The notes beneath the pieces were generated by a model, which saw nothing but the letters and a program-made list of their open reading frames with translations, was not told where the DNA came from and ran no database searches. A stretch of DNA of 36,715 bases from JAVBPP01 sp031549535 (GTDB lineage: Bacteria; Bacillota; Clostridia; Oscillospirales; Acutalibacteraceae), in the NCBI GenBank assembly GCA_031549535.1, contig JAVBPP010000048.1, positions 1 through 36,715 on the forward strand. The letters are read 5' to 3'. How positions within the stretch are numbered: position 1 is the stretch's first letter; each line of letters starts with the position of its first letter. The translations under genes were made by a program, and so were the position numbers. Below are positions 1-7,376 of this stretch, piece after piece.

Positions 1-67
1 ATAGGCAGCATGTGTAAGCACAGCAATGTGTTCAGCTTGGCTGTACTAATTGGTCGAGGGCTTGTCC
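1..67 (+). rRNA. rrl: 23S rRNA, 3' end (partial)
   Basis: Only the last part of the large-subunit rRNA is present. The stretch around 46-66 carries the conserved 3' end of bacterial 23S rRNA (ACTAATTGGTCGAGGGCTTG). The exact 3' end near 67 is estimated from this motif. The spacer that follows (68-137) holds a pyrimidine-rich tract (CTCTCTCTCTCC) and no gene that I can see. Confidence 0.9.
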
Positions 68-137
68 TTTTTAATTCGTTCATTTTGGTTGCTTCCTTTC
101 TCTCTCTCTCCTCTGTTCGGTTTTTTATGTGCGATGC

Positions 138-213
138 GCACCTTTAGCTCAGTTGGTAGAGCACCTGACTCTTAATCAGGGTGTCCAGGGTTCGAGTCCC
201 TGAAGGTGTACCA
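138..213 (+). tRNA. tRNA-Lys (anticodon CTT)
   Basis: A 76-nt cloverleaf. The acceptor stem GCACCTT (138-144) pairs with AAGGTGT (203-209), with one G-U pair. The D-arm is TAGCTCAGTTGGTAGAGCA, the anticodon CTT lies at 171-173 (position 34), the T-arm contains GGTTCGAGTCC, the discriminator is A, and CCA is encoded. It lies between 23S and 5S rRNA, 5 nt before tRNA-Glu, so it is probably cut from the rRNA precursor. Confidence 0.97.
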
Positions 214-218
214 GTAGT

Positions 219-294
219 GGCCCGTTGGTCAAGTGGCCTAAGACTCCGGCCTCTCACGCCGGCAACACGAGTTCGAATCTCGTACGGGTCACCA
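219..294 (+). tRNA. tRNA-Glu (anticodon CTC)
   Basis: A 76-nt cloverleaf. The acceptor GGCCCGT (219-225) pairs with ACGGGTC (284-290). The anticodon stem CCGGC/GCCGG encloses loop CTCTCAC, so the anticodon CTC is at 253-255. The T-loop is GTTCGAATC and CCA is encoded. It follows tRNA-Lys inside the 23S-5S spacer. Confidence 0.96.
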
Positions 295-300
295 ATTTAT

Positions 301-327
301 GTATCACACACCGTTTGGTGTGCATAC
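301..327 (+). other. Spacer hairpin upstream of 5S rRNA
   Basis: An inverted repeat between tRNA-Glu and 5S rRNA: GTAT/ATAC at the base and CACACC (307-312) pairing with GGTGTG (317-322) around loop GTTT. There is no T-run, so it is more likely a processing stem of the rRNA precursor than a terminator. The function is inferred. Confidence 0.45.
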
Positions 328-355
328 AATAGACTGCGTCCGAAATAGGGCGCAA

Positions 356-472
356 GTCGGTGTCTATAACGATGAGGCTCCACCCGTTCCCATCCCGAAC
401 ACGGTAGTTAAGCTCATCAGTGCCGACAATACTCGGTGGGTGACCGCCCGGGAAGATAGGACGATGCCGACA
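356..472 (+). rRNA. rrf: 5S rRNA
   Basis: A 5S-like sequence of about 117 nt. The 5' GTCGGTGTC pairs with the 3' GATGCCGACA to form helix I. The conserved loop block CACCCGTTCCCATCCCGAACACG lies at about 382-403, and GTGGGTGACCGCCCGGGAA follows near 436-453. The ends were set from the terminal helix and may be off by a few bases. Confidence 0.95.
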
Positions 473-478
473 CAATAT

Positions 479-554
479 TCCTCCTTAGCTCAGTTGGTAG
501 AGCATGCGGCTGTTAACCGCAGGGTCGTTGGTTCGAGTCCAACAGGGGGAGCCA
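479..554 (+). tRNA. tRNA-Asn (anticodon GTT)
   Basis: A 76-nt cloverleaf. The acceptor TCCTCCT (479-485) pairs with AGGGGGA (544-550) with one T-G pair. The anticodon GTT is at 512-514, the T-arm contains GGTTCGAGTCC, the discriminator is G and CCA is encoded. It starts 6 nt after 5S rRNA and is the last gene of the rRNA operon. Confidence 0.97.
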
Positions 555-557
555 CAG

Positions 558-594
558 AAACCGTTGAAACATAAGTGTTTTAACGGTTTTTTTT
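558..594 (+). terminator. Intrinsic terminator of the rRNA/tRNA operon
   Basis: A 14-bp stem with one G-U pair: AAACCGTTGAAACA (558-571) pairs with TGTTTTAACGGTTT (576-589) around loop TAAG, followed by a T-run to 594. It begins just after the CCA end of tRNA-Asn. Confidence 0.85.
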
Positions 595-619
595 GGAAAT
601 TACTTAAACTTAAAACGAC

Positions 620-664
620 AAAAACACCGGACGAAAAGATAACTTTCTATCTTTTCGTCCGGTG
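620..664 (-). terminator. Intrinsic terminator of the cysteine-rich protein gene
   Basis: A perfect 17-bp stem (625-641 with 648-664) around the 6-nt loop ACTTTC. Read on the minus strand it is followed by TTTTTGTCG, a normal terminator tail. It lies about 65 nt beyond the stop codon at 731 and faces the rRNA-operon terminator, so the two convergent units are insulated from each other. Confidence 0.8.
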
Positions 665-730
665 CAGTGTTTCTCTAATACCAATTCGCAGATTTTTTAT
701 CTACGCTTTCTTTGAATATTGGTATAACAA

Positions 731-1012
731 TTAGAACGGTGCGGGGCCTTTAATGGAGTCCATAATCTTTTGAATTAGGCCTCTGATTTGCTCGATAAGG
801 TTCTGGGTAAAGAAATCAACAATCGCCTGCAAAAAATCTGGCAGATTGGATTCTTTTTCTTTACAGCAATCGCCTTCGCATTCACCTTCGATGCATGCAC
901 AATCGGCTTTGCAGTCCGGGTTTTCACAATTACCGCAGTTGATTGCAAATGCGGAGCTTGCAAACGCCGTCATCATGGCGAGTGCCAACAAAATAGCTAC
1001 TACCTTTTTCAT
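731..1012 (-). CDS. Small secreted cysteine-rich protein
   Basis: A 93-aa protein I do not recognise as a named family. Residues 1 to about 23 are a clear Sec signal peptide: KK, a hydrophobic core, and a cleavage site after AFA. About 27 residues follow with eight cysteines in an acidic setting, beginning CGNC and ending with CC. The last 35 residues look like an amphipathic helix (pattern LPDFLQAIVDFF, then IRGLIQKIMDSI) with no further cysteines. The mature protein could bind metal or form disulfides while its tail associates with a membrane; that is inference. It is a single-gene unit with a good RBS (AGGAGG, 8 nt before ATG), a promoter at 1060-1088 and its own terminator, which supports real, fairly strong expression. 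A bacteriocin-like peptide or a metallothionein-like protein are alternatives. Confidence 0.8.
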   Translation of the reverse strand: MKKVVAILLALAMMTAFASSAFAINCGNCENPDCKADCACIEGECEGDCCKEKESNLPDFLQAIVDFFTQNLIEQIRGLIQKIMDSIKGPAPF

Positions 1013-1059
1013 GAAATTGCCTCCTAAATAAAATTACATTATTAAAATGTCTAGTTCTT

Positions 1060-1088
1060 ATTATAACGGAAATGCGCTGGGAAATCAA
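1060..1088 (-). promoter_or_regulatory. Sigma-A-type promoter of the cysteine-rich protein gene
   Basis: On the minus strand: TTGATT (1083-1088), a 17-nt spacer, then a perfect TATAAT (1060-1065). It lies about 47 nt upstream of the ATG. Confidence 0.75.
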
Positions 1089-1120
1089 GGGTTTGTCCAC
1101 AAAAAAACAGAAATGCATGT

Positions 1121-1156
1121 AAAAAAATTGGGTATTTGTTACGCTAGTGTAAACAA
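1121..1156 (-). terminator. Possible weak terminator of the argG-argH operon
   Basis: On the minus strand after argH, TTGTTTAC (1149-1156) can pair with GTAACAA (1136-1142) with one bulged base around a 6-nt loop. A T-run (1121-1127 as A on the plus strand) follows only after about 8 nt. The stem is short and the T-run displaced, so this is tentative. Confidence 0.25.
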
Positions 1157-1170
1157 GCTATTGCGAAATA

Positions 1171-2478
1171 TTAAAGCCCGCGCCGTGTCACACAGTTTTC
1201 TAATCGGATTGCTTCAAAAACATCTGCAGCAAACAGAGGGCAGACCGCACGGTATTCTTCCAGCGGAAGCTGTTCCAGTGTCGTTTCCTTCGCGATGCAC
1301 AGGGCAACTAGCGCTCCGGTGGCTTTATAGGCATCGCGGAAGGGCAGGCCCTTGCCCACAAGGTAATCCGCGCAATCCGTTGCGTTGATAAAGCCGCCTG
1401 CGGCTGCCGCGCGCATTACCTCCGGACGAAAACGCATGGTCTCCAGCATGGGAGCGGCGGTGGTCAAGCAGAGCTTCACGGTGTCAAACGCGTCAAAAAT
1501 CGCGTCCTTATCCTCCTGCATATCCTTGTTATAAGCCAGCGGCAATCCCTTCATCATCGTCAAAAGGCCTGTTAAATCGCCGACAACGCGTCCTGTTTTG
1601 CCGCGTATCAGCTCCGGAATATCGGGGTTTTTCTTTTGGGGCATAATGCTGGATCCTGTGGAAAACGCATCGTCCAGCTCCGCGAAACGAAATTCCCAGG
1701 AGCACCAAAGAATAATCTCCTCGCTCAGGCGGGAGAGGTGCACCATAACAATGGAAAGCACTGCGGCCAACTCCAGGCAGAAATCTCGGTCGGAAACACC
1801 GTCCAGAGTGCTTTCGCAAAAGTCGTCAAAACCGAGCGTCTGCGCTGTCATGGCGCGGTCTATGGGGTAGGTGGTGCCCGCGAGCGCACCGCTGCCCAAG
1901 GGGGAGAGATTCATGCGCGCCTTTGCGTCTCGCAGGCGGGCAGCATCCCGTGCGAACATGGCGAGGTATGCATCCAGATGCGCCTTGAGTGTAATCGGCT
2001 GCGCACGCTGCAAGTGCGTATACCCCGGCAAAATCGCCTGTGCGTATTCGGCGGCCTTGTTTCGGATTGCCGCGCAAAAATCCTCCAGCAGCGAGAGTAC
2101 GCTGTCGCACTCCTCGCGCAGATATAAGCGGATATCCGTGGCCACCTGGTCGTTGCGGCTTCTCCCGGTATGTAGCCGTTTTCCGGCGTCCCCGATGCGT
2201 TCTGTCAGCGTCGTTTCCACAAACGTGTGGATATCCTCGGCATTGGGATCAATGATAAGTGCGCCGCTTTCAATCTCGTGCAGAATGGCGGTCAGCCCGT
2301 CCGTGATTTGCCCGCAATCCTCCCGGGAAATGATGCCCTGCTCCGCCAGCATGGCGGCATGCGCCAGACTGCCCGCAATATCCTGCCGATACATGCGGCT
2401 GTCGGTTGCAACGGAAGAGTTAAAGTCGTTTGTTTTGGGGTCAATTTCTTTGGAAAAGCGGCCTGTCCAGAGTGGCAT
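1171..2478 (-). CDS. argH: Argininosuccinate lyase
   Basis: Cleaves argininosuccinate to arginine and fumarate, the last step of arginine synthesis, in the cytoplasm. The 435-aa length is normal for the fumarase/aspartase superfamily. The signature loop GSSIMPQKKNPD with the catalytic Ser is present, as are the N-terminal MPLWTGRF typical of ArgH and HTGRSRNDQ (substrate-binding). The ATG at 2478 was chosen because the homologous N-terminus begins MPLWTGRF and AGGA lies 8 nt before it; the reading frame is open for 16 codons further upstream but that part lacks homology. It is the last gene of argG-GNAT-argH. About 32 nt separate it from the acetyltransferase gene. Confidence 0.96.
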   Translation of the reverse strand: MPLWTGRFSKEIDPKTNDFNSSVATDSRMYRQDIAGSLAHAAMLAEQGIISREDCGQITDGLTAILHEIESGALIIDPNAEDIHTFVETTLTERIGDAGKRLHTGRSRNDQVATDIRLYLREECDSVLSLLEDFCAAIRNKAAEYAQAILPGYTHLQRAQPITLKAHLDAYLAMFARDAARLRDAKARMNLSPLGSGALAGTTYPIDRAMTAQTLGFDDFCESTLDGVSDRDFCLELAAVLSIVMVHLSRLSEEIILWCSWEFRFAELDDAFSTGSSIMPQKKNPDIPELIRGKTGRVVGDLTGLLTMMKGLPLAYNKDMQEDKDAIFDAFDTVKLCLTTAAPMLETMRFRPEVMRAAAAGGFINATDCADYLVGKGLPFRDAYKATGALVALCIAKETTLEQLPLEEYRAVCPLFAADVFEAIRLENCVTRRGL

Positions 2479-2510
2479 ACGAATCATCCTTTTATTATCG
2501 GTGCGAAGTA

Positions 2511-2975
2511 TTATTTCAACATGCACCGCATGGTATACTGCTGCGTTTCAAAGCCCTGTCGTTCATAGAGTCGGATTGCGCCCGTATTATTTTGCAACAC
2601 ACCCAGCTCCACAAAATCCAGTTGACGGCTCCGTGCCCAATCCTTTACCCGTTCTATCAAATAGCTTCCTATCCCCTTCCCGCGGAAAGGGGGTAAAACC
2701 GCCATATCCATCAGATAGGCGTAACGGTGCGGCTGGATACAGGGGAACGGCGGCCGCTTATTTTCTGTGGCAAGCGTAAATCCGGCAATCTGATCTTCCA
2801 CCTCGGCAATGTATAAAACCGCATTGGAATCTCGGATTAGTTCTTTCAAAAAGGAGGTGTTTTGTTCGCCCTCCTTCCAAATATCGGGTTGCAGACTTGC
2901 CATTTCCGCAAACAGAATGCGATAAATGTCACACAATGCGGGAATATCCTTTTTGGTCGCCTCCCGAATCAACAA
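2511..2975 (-). CDS. GNAT-family N-acetyltransferase within the arginine operon
   Basis: A 154-aa single-domain acetyl-CoA-dependent acyltransferase. The acetyl-CoA-binding motif A is visible as PPFRGKGIGSYLIERV (Q/R-x-x-G-x-G/A type), followed by NNTGAIRLYERQGF, typical of the GNAT C-terminal half. It starts with TTG at 2975, supported by GGGGAGGG 7 nt upstream. It sits between argG (20 nt) and argH (about 32 nt) on the same strand, so it is probably co-transcribed. The position suggests a link to arginine metabolism, perhaps acetylation of glutamate, ornithine or a related amine, but the sequence does not reveal the substrate. It could also be an unrelated RimI-like protein acetyltransferase. 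Confidence 0.85.
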   Translation of the reverse strand: MLIREATKKDIPALCDIYRILFAEMASLQPDIWKEGEQNTSFLKELIRDSNAVLYIAEVEDQIAGFTLATENKRPPFPCIQPHRYAYLMDMAVLPPFRGKGIGSYLIERVKDWARSRQLDFVELGVLQNNTGAIRLYERQGFETQQYTMRCMLK

Positions 2976-2995
2976 GTCCGTACCCTCCCCGTAGA

Positions 2996-4216
2996 TTACT
3001 TACGCTCTGCGTCTAAAATCGCTTTCACCTTCATAGAAAGGCCAAACAGATTAATAAACCCTTCCGCGTCTTTTTGGTTATATACCGCGTCCTCATCAAA
3101 GGTGGCGAACGCCTCGCTGTAAAGCGAATAGGGGGAGCTTACGCCCGCGTTGACAATATTGCCTTTATAGAGCTTCAATTTCACTTCGCCGGTACAGGTT
3201 TCCTGCGTTTTATCCACAAACGCGTCCAGCGCCTCGCGAAGGGGGGTGAACCACTGCCCGAAATACACCAATTCCGCATAGCGCTTGGAAAGCAATTCTT
3301 TATAATGCAGAGTGTCGCGGTCCAGCGTCAAGGTCTCGAGCACATCGTGGGCGCGATACAGAATGGCCCCGCCCGGATTCTCGTAAACACCGCGCGACTT
3401 CATGCCCACCAGGCGGTTTTCCACGATATCCGCCAAGCCGATGCCGTTTTTGCCACCGATTTCGTTGAGCTTGTAAATCAGGGAAACGCCGTCCATCTTT
3501 ACGCCGTCCAGCGAAACGGGCACGCCCTGTTCAAAACCAATGGTGACATAGGTCGGCGCATCCGGCGCCTGCTCCGGCGCAACGCAAAGCTCCAAAAAGT
3601 CCGGCTTGGTATACTGCGGCTCGTTTGCCGGGTCTTCTAAATCCAAGCCCTCATGGGAGAGATGCCAAAGATTTTTATCCTTGGAATAGTTTGTTTCACG
3701 GTTTATTTTTAAAGGAATATTGTGCGCCTCGGCATAGTCAATCTCCTCATCGCGGCTCTTGATATCCCACACGCGCCAGGGGGCAATAATTTCCATTTCC
3801 GGCGCAAAGGCCTTGATGGTTAGCTCAAAGCGCACTTGATCGTTGCCCTTGCCTGTGCAGCCGTGACAAATTGCGTCCGCGCCCTCCTGCTTGGCGATTT
3901 CCACAATGCGCTTGGCAATGATAGGCCGCGCAAAGGAGGTGCCCAGCAGGTAGTCCTTCTCATAAACCGCACCGGCTTTCAGCGTCGGGAAAATAAAGTC
4001 GTCCACAAACTCCTGCTTTAAGTCCTCAATATACAGCTTGGACGCACCGGTTTTCAACGCCTTTTCCTCCAGCCCGTCCAGCTCCGTGCCCTGCCCCACA
4101 TCGCCGGAGACCGCAATGACCTCGCAACCGGGATAGTTCTCCTTGAGCCAGGGGATGATGATGGAGGTGTCCAAACCGCCGGAATAAGCGAGCACAATTT
4201 TTTTGATTTCTTTCAT
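2996..4216 (-). CDS. argG: Argininosuccinate synthase
   Basis: Joins citrulline and aspartate using ATP to give argininosuccinate. The 406-aa length is normal. The N-terminal PP-loop AYSGGLDTS binds ATP, and GCTGKGNDQVRFE is the second diagnostic motif. SKDKNLWHLSHEG, in the substrate region, is also conserved. ATG at 4216 has an AGGA-type RBS and follows a promoter at 4249-4276. It is the first gene of the argG-GNAT-argH operon, so citrulline is converted to arginine by one transcript. Confidence 0.97.
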   Translation of the reverse strand: MKEIKKIVLAYSGGLDTSIIIPWLKENYPGCEVIAVSGDVGQGTELDGLEEKALKTGASKLYIEDLKQEFVDDFIFPTLKAGAVYEKDYLLGTSFARPIIAKRIVEIAKQEGADAICHGCTGKGNDQVRFELTIKAFAPEMEIIAPWRVWDIKSRDEEIDYAEAHNIPLKINRETNYSKDKNLWHLSHEGLDLEDPANEPQYTKPDFLELCVAPEQAPDAPTYVTIGFEQGVPVSLDGVKMDGVSLIYKLNEIGGKNGIGLADIVENRLVGMKSRGVYENPGGAILYRAHDVLETLTLDRDTLHYKELLSKRYAELVYFGQWFTPLREALDAFVDKTQETCTGEVKLKLYKGNIVNAGVSSPYSLYSEAFATFDEDAVYNQKDAEGFINLFGLSMKVKAILDAERK

Positions 4217-4248
4217 CCAAATTCCTCCCAGTGTAATGTCTACATCTT

Positions 4249-4276
4249 ATTATACACGATTTATACAAATCTTCAA
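4249..4276 (-). promoter_or_regulatory. Promoter of the argG operon
   Basis: On the minus strand: TTGAAG (4271-4276), a 16-nt spacer, then a perfect TATAAT (4249-4254), about 33 nt before the argG ATG. The AT-rich flanks could hold ArgR boxes, but I see no convincing match to a known ARG-box consensus. Confidence 0.65.
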
Positions 4277-4336
4277 GTATTTTCTGCATATCTGTACCAA
4301 ATTATAAAAAACAACGCTTTCTTATACCGAATCCAT

Positions 4337-5344
4337 TCAAATTTGCCAGAACCCGACTTTCTTCATCACCTTTTCCAGTGTATAGCCGGAGATGCGCTGC
4401 GCTTTTTCCGCGCCCTGCCTTGCGCAGTCGGCCAAATAGGCGGGGTCGGCCATGTAGCGGTAATAGGCCTCGCGCACCGGGCGCAGTTCCTCCTCCACAG
4501 CCTCTGCCACAGCAAGCTTGAAGTCGCCGTAGCCTTTGCCCGCAAAGCGGCTCTCGATGGCGGCAAAGTCCTCACCCGTGCAGGCGGAATAGATGGTCAT
4601 CAGGTTGTTGACGCCCTCTTTGCCCTCGGCATAGCGCACACAGGCCTCGGAATCCGTAACCGCGCTCTTGCATTTTTTGACGATAGCCTCAGGCGCGTCG
4701 ATAATGGATATAGATGCCTTGGGGTTTTCGTCGGATTTCGACATTTTTTTTGCAGGCTCCTGCAAAGACATCACGCGCGCACCGACCTTGCCGATATATG
4801 GTTCCGGGAGTGTAAAGGTTTTGCCATGAATGCCGTTGAAGCGTTCTGCGATATCCCGGGCGATTTCCAAATGTTGTTTTTGATCCGCCCCGATAGGCAC
4901 AAACTGCGCCTGATAGAGCAAAATATCCGCCGCCATCAAAACGGGGTAGGTGAACAGCCCCACATTGATGTTGTCCGCATGTTTTTGTGACTTCTCTTTG
5001 AACTGCGTCATGCGGGAGGCCTCTCCGAATTGTGTATAGTTGCTGAGAATCCAACTCAACTGTGCATGGCTTGTGACATGGCTCTGCACAAAAATCACGC
5101 TCTCGTTCGGATCGAGCCCAATGGCCAGCAACAGCGCATAGGCCTCGAGCGTCTGCTTTTTTAGCAGCGCGGGCTCCGGGCGCACGGTGATGGCGTGCAA
5201 ATCCGCAACGGCATAGTAGCAATCGTTATCCGCGCTCATGCGCTTCCAGTTGCGCAGGGCACCAATATAGTTGCCCAAAGTCGGCATGGCCGTGGGCTGA
5301 ATCGCGCTAAGCACGCGCGGTTTTTTTTGCGTGGCTTGTTCCAT
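4337..5344 (-). CDS. trpS: Tryptophanyl-tRNA synthetase
   Basis: A class I aminoacyl-tRNA synthetase that charges tRNA-Trp. The 335-aa length fits the bacterial TrpRS family. The HIGH-equivalent is in PTLGNYIG near residue 21, and the KMSKS loop appears as KKMSKSDEN. GADQKQHLEIARDIAERFN is a typical TrpRS block. The ATG lies 4 nt after the stop of the aminotransferase gene and its RBS (GGGGAGGG) sits inside that gene's end, so the two are probably translated from one mRNA. There is therefore no room for a private T-box leader, which is often found upstream of trpS in Firmicutes. Confidence 0.96.
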   Translation of the reverse strand: MEQATQKKPRVLSAIQPTAMPTLGNYIGALRNWKRMSADNDCYYAVADLHAITVRPEPALLKKQTLEAYALLLAIGLDPNESVIFVQSHVTSHAQLSWILSNYTQFGEASRMTQFKEKSQKHADNINVGLFTYPVLMAADILLYQAQFVPIGADQKQHLEIARDIAERFNGIHGKTFTLPEPYIGKVGARVMSLQEPAKKMSKSDENPKASISIIDAPEAIVKKCKSAVTDSEACVRYAEGKEGVNNLMTIYSACTGEDFAAIESRFAGKGYGDFKLAVAEAVEEELRPVREAYYRYMADPAYLADCARQGAEKAQRISGYTLEKVMKKVGFWQI

Positions 5345-5348
5345 GCGG

Positions 5349-6566
5349 CTATCCCTCCCCGTTCAGCTCGGCCATGCGCTGCACATACTTATCCCGCAGC
5401 TTGCCAAGTATTTTCATGCCCTCAATAATCTGCGCATCCGGCGGCGTGGAAAAATTCAGGCGGACATAGGATGTTGGCTTGCTGTCATCCACCAAAAAGG
5501 CGGTGCCCGGCACAACGGCGACAGAGCGCTTGAGCGCCTGGGTGCAAAAGGTCGTCATATCCACCTTGTCCGGCAGGCGGCACCAGATAAACAGGCCGCC
5601 CTCAGGCTTTTGGTATTGGAAAAAGCCGCGCATCTGGGAATTGATGAGCTCACACATTAAATCCAGCTTGCGGCGATAAATGTCGCTGATGGTTACGATA
5701 TGGTCGTTGAAATCAATTTGCTCCAGCCACTTGGAAACGAGCATTTGCGAGAACATGGGCGTATGCACATCGCTGGTTTGCTTGCCAACCGTCATTTTGG
5801 CAAGAATCGGCTTGGGCGCAACGGCGTAGCCCACCCGGATACCCGGGGCGAGCAGCTTGGAGAAGGAGCCGGCGTAAATCACAATGCCGTCCTCGTCCAT
5901 GCTCTTGATGCTGGGGATATGCTCCCCGCGCACACGCAGATAGCCGTAGGGGTCGTCCTCCAGAATCATCACGCCGTACTGCCTGGCTAGGGCATAGACC
6001 GCCCTGCGTTTTTCCAGCGACATCGTAACGCCGGAGGGGTTCTGGAAATTCGGAATTACATAGATGAAACGGATGTTGCGCTCGTTTTGCAGCCTATCCT
6101 CCAGCTGGCAGAGGTTGATGCCGTCTTCCTCCATATCAATCCCCACCAAATTGGTGTTGTAGGAACGAAAACAGTTCAGCGAGCCGATGAAAGAGGGGGT
6201 TTCGCATAAAATCGTGTCACCCTCATTGCAAAGCACCTTCGTTGCCAAATCCATCACCTGCTGTGCGCCGCTGGTGATGAGCACGGAATCAAACTCTCTG
6301 CCAATTTTTTGGCGCGTGGTGAGCAGCTCCGCAATTTGGCGCAACAACGGCGTATAGCCCTCCGTCACACCGTATTGCAACAGCGCCACCGGGTCGCTGT
6401 GCATAAGCTGTTCGGTAATTTGCTGCACAGTCGTCACCGGGAAAGCCTCCGGCGCGGGGTTGCCCGCGGCAAACGGAATCATGCCCGGGGTGGAGGCCGC
6501 TTTTAAGATTTCACGCACGGCGGAAGGCTTGAGATTTTTCATTTTGTCGGAATAGCAATACTCCAT
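5349..6566 (-). CDS. PLP-dependent aminotransferase (class I/II, LysN/2-aminoadipate-type)
   Basis: A 405-aa fold-type I aminotransferase. Residue K237 in AGSFSKLLAPG is the expected Schiff-base lysine. NFQNPSG (Asn176) and EDDPYG (D205, Y207) are the PLP ring-binding motifs, and the C-terminal Arg in YVRLNFS binds the substrate carboxylate. The sequence resembles the stand-alone relatives of MocR/GntR aminotransferase domains often called 2-aminoadipate or valine-pyruvate aminotransferases. The true amino acid substrate cannot be told from the sequence. ATG at 6566 is preceded by GGGAG. trpS follows directly, which may only reflect operon packing. Confidence 0.9.
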   Translation of the reverse strand: MEYCYSDKMKNLKPSAVREILKAASTPGMIPFAAGNPAPEAFPVTTVQQITEQLMHSDPVALLQYGVTEGYTPLLRQIAELLTTRQKIGREFDSVLITSGAQQVMDLATKVLCNEGDTILCETPSFIGSLNCFRSYNTNLVGIDMEEDGINLCQLEDRLQNERNIRFIYVIPNFQNPSGVTMSLEKRRAVYALARQYGVMILEDDPYGYLRVRGEHIPSIKSMDEDGIVIYAGSFSKLLAPGIRVGYAVAPKPILAKMTVGKQTSDVHTPMFSQMLVSKWLEQIDFNDHIVTISDIYRRKLDLMCELINSQMRGFFQYQKPEGGLFIWCRLPDKVDMTTFCTQALKRSVAVVPGTAFLVDDSKPTSYVRLNFSTPPDAQIIEGMKILGKLRDKYVQRMAELNGEG

Positions 6567-6597
6567 TTATATTTTCTCCCACATGCAAATTTAAATC

Positions 6598-6626
6598 AGT
6601 ATAACACAGTTTTACTGAAAAAGTAA
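6598..6626 (-). promoter_or_regulatory. Possible promoter of the aminotransferase-trpS unit
   Basis: On the minus strand a good -10 TATACT (6598-6603) follows a weak -35 TTACTT (6621-6626) at 17-nt spacing, about 31 nt upstream of the ATG. It is divergent from the rpe promoter about 34 nt away. Confidence 0.5.
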
Positions 6627-6659
6627 AGGAAACAACGCATATTTTCCGCGGCAAATACA

Positions 6660-6688
6660 TTGACCTTTGCGGGCGAAATTGTTATACT
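6660..6688 (+). promoter_or_regulatory. Promoter of rpe
   Basis: TTGACC (6660-6665), a 17-nt spacer, TATACT (6683-6688). This is a strong sigma-A-type match and leaves a 5' leader of about 25 nt before the GTG at 6720. The TTG of the -35 box is in frame with rpe and can be mistaken for its start codon. Confidence 0.75.
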
Positions 6689-6719
6689 TATTTGTAATAC
6701 TTTTTGGGGTGGTGTTTGC

Positions 6720-7376
6720 GTGGTTCTGTTGGCTCCGTCGTTGCTGGCCTGCGATTTCTCCCGCATGGGGGAGGAACTGCGCGCGGTTACCGCCGCCGGG
6801 GCGGACATGCTGCACCTGGATATCATGGACGGGCATTTTGTGCCGAACATCAGTTTTGGCTCGGCTGTCGTCTGTGCCCTGCGCCCTCACAGCGCGTTGC
6901 CCTTTGACGTGCACTTGATGCTGGAGGAGCCGCAACGGTATTTGCAGGACTTTTTGCGGGCGGGAGCGGATTCTATCACGCTGCACACGGAATCAAACTG
7001 TTGCCTGGAGGAAGGGCTTGCGCAAATAGAAAAGCACGGCGCAAAGCCGTGCCTAAGTATTCGCCCGAATACGCCGGTTGAAGCGGTGTTCCCCTATTTA
7101 GAGCGCCTTGCCATGGTTCTTGTGATGTCAGTGGAGCCCGGTTTCGGCGGTCAGGCATTTCAACCCGGTGCCTTGGATAAAATCAAAGCCCTGCGCGGGG
7201 AGATAGATCGGCGCGGTCTTTTCACCGCCATCCAGGTGGACGGCGGCATTCACGCCGGAACCATCCGCGCTGCTGCGCAGGCCGGCGCAACGGTATTTGT
7301 TGCGGGCAGCGCAATATTTGGCACGGCGGATTACGCACAGGCACTTCGCTCCCTGCGCGCGTGTGCGGACAATTAA
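6720..7376 (+). CDS. rpe: Ribulose-phosphate 3-epimerase
   Basis: Interconverts ribulose 5-phosphate and xylulose 5-phosphate in the pentose phosphate pathway. The 218-aa length is usual for this TIM barrel. Diagnostic blocks are LAPSLLACDF at the start, HLDIMDGHFVPN (metal-binding His/Asp), DVHLMLEEP, MSVEPGFGGQ, and VDGGI followed by VAGSAIF for the phosphate site. GTG at 6720 was chosen because homologues begin with this segment, GGGGTGG lies just upstream, and the promoter occupies the earlier in-frame codons. It appears to be a one-gene unit. Its stop codon overlaps that of the opposing MecA-like gene. Confidence 0.95.
   Translation: MVLLAPSLLACDFSRMGEELRAVTAAGADMLHLDIMDGHFVPNISFGSAVVCALRPHSALPFDVHLMLEEPQRYLQDFLRAGADSITLHTESNCCLEEGLAQIEKHGAKPCLSIRPNTPVEAVFPYLERLAMVLVMSVEPGFGGQAFQPGALDKIKALRGEIDRRGLFTAIQVDGGIHAGTIRAAAQAGATVFVAGSAIFGTADYAQALRSLRACADN

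Noticed and set aside
299..574. Open frame across 5S rRNA and tRNA-Asn
   Set aside because: The region is fully explained by the RNA genes.
1871..2779. Open frame of 302 codons on the plus strand
   Set aside because: It is antisense to argH and the GNAT gene, has low-complexity Arg/Ser-rich product and no ribosome binding site; the minus-strand genes are certain.
5345..5348. T-box riboswitch expected before trpS
   Set aside because: Only 4 nt separate trpS from the aminotransferase gene, and I saw no specifier/antiterminator structure upstream of that gene either.
6660..6719. Upstream TTG start for rpe
   Set aside because: This codon is part of the -35 box of the rpe promoter and the added 20 residues have no homology.
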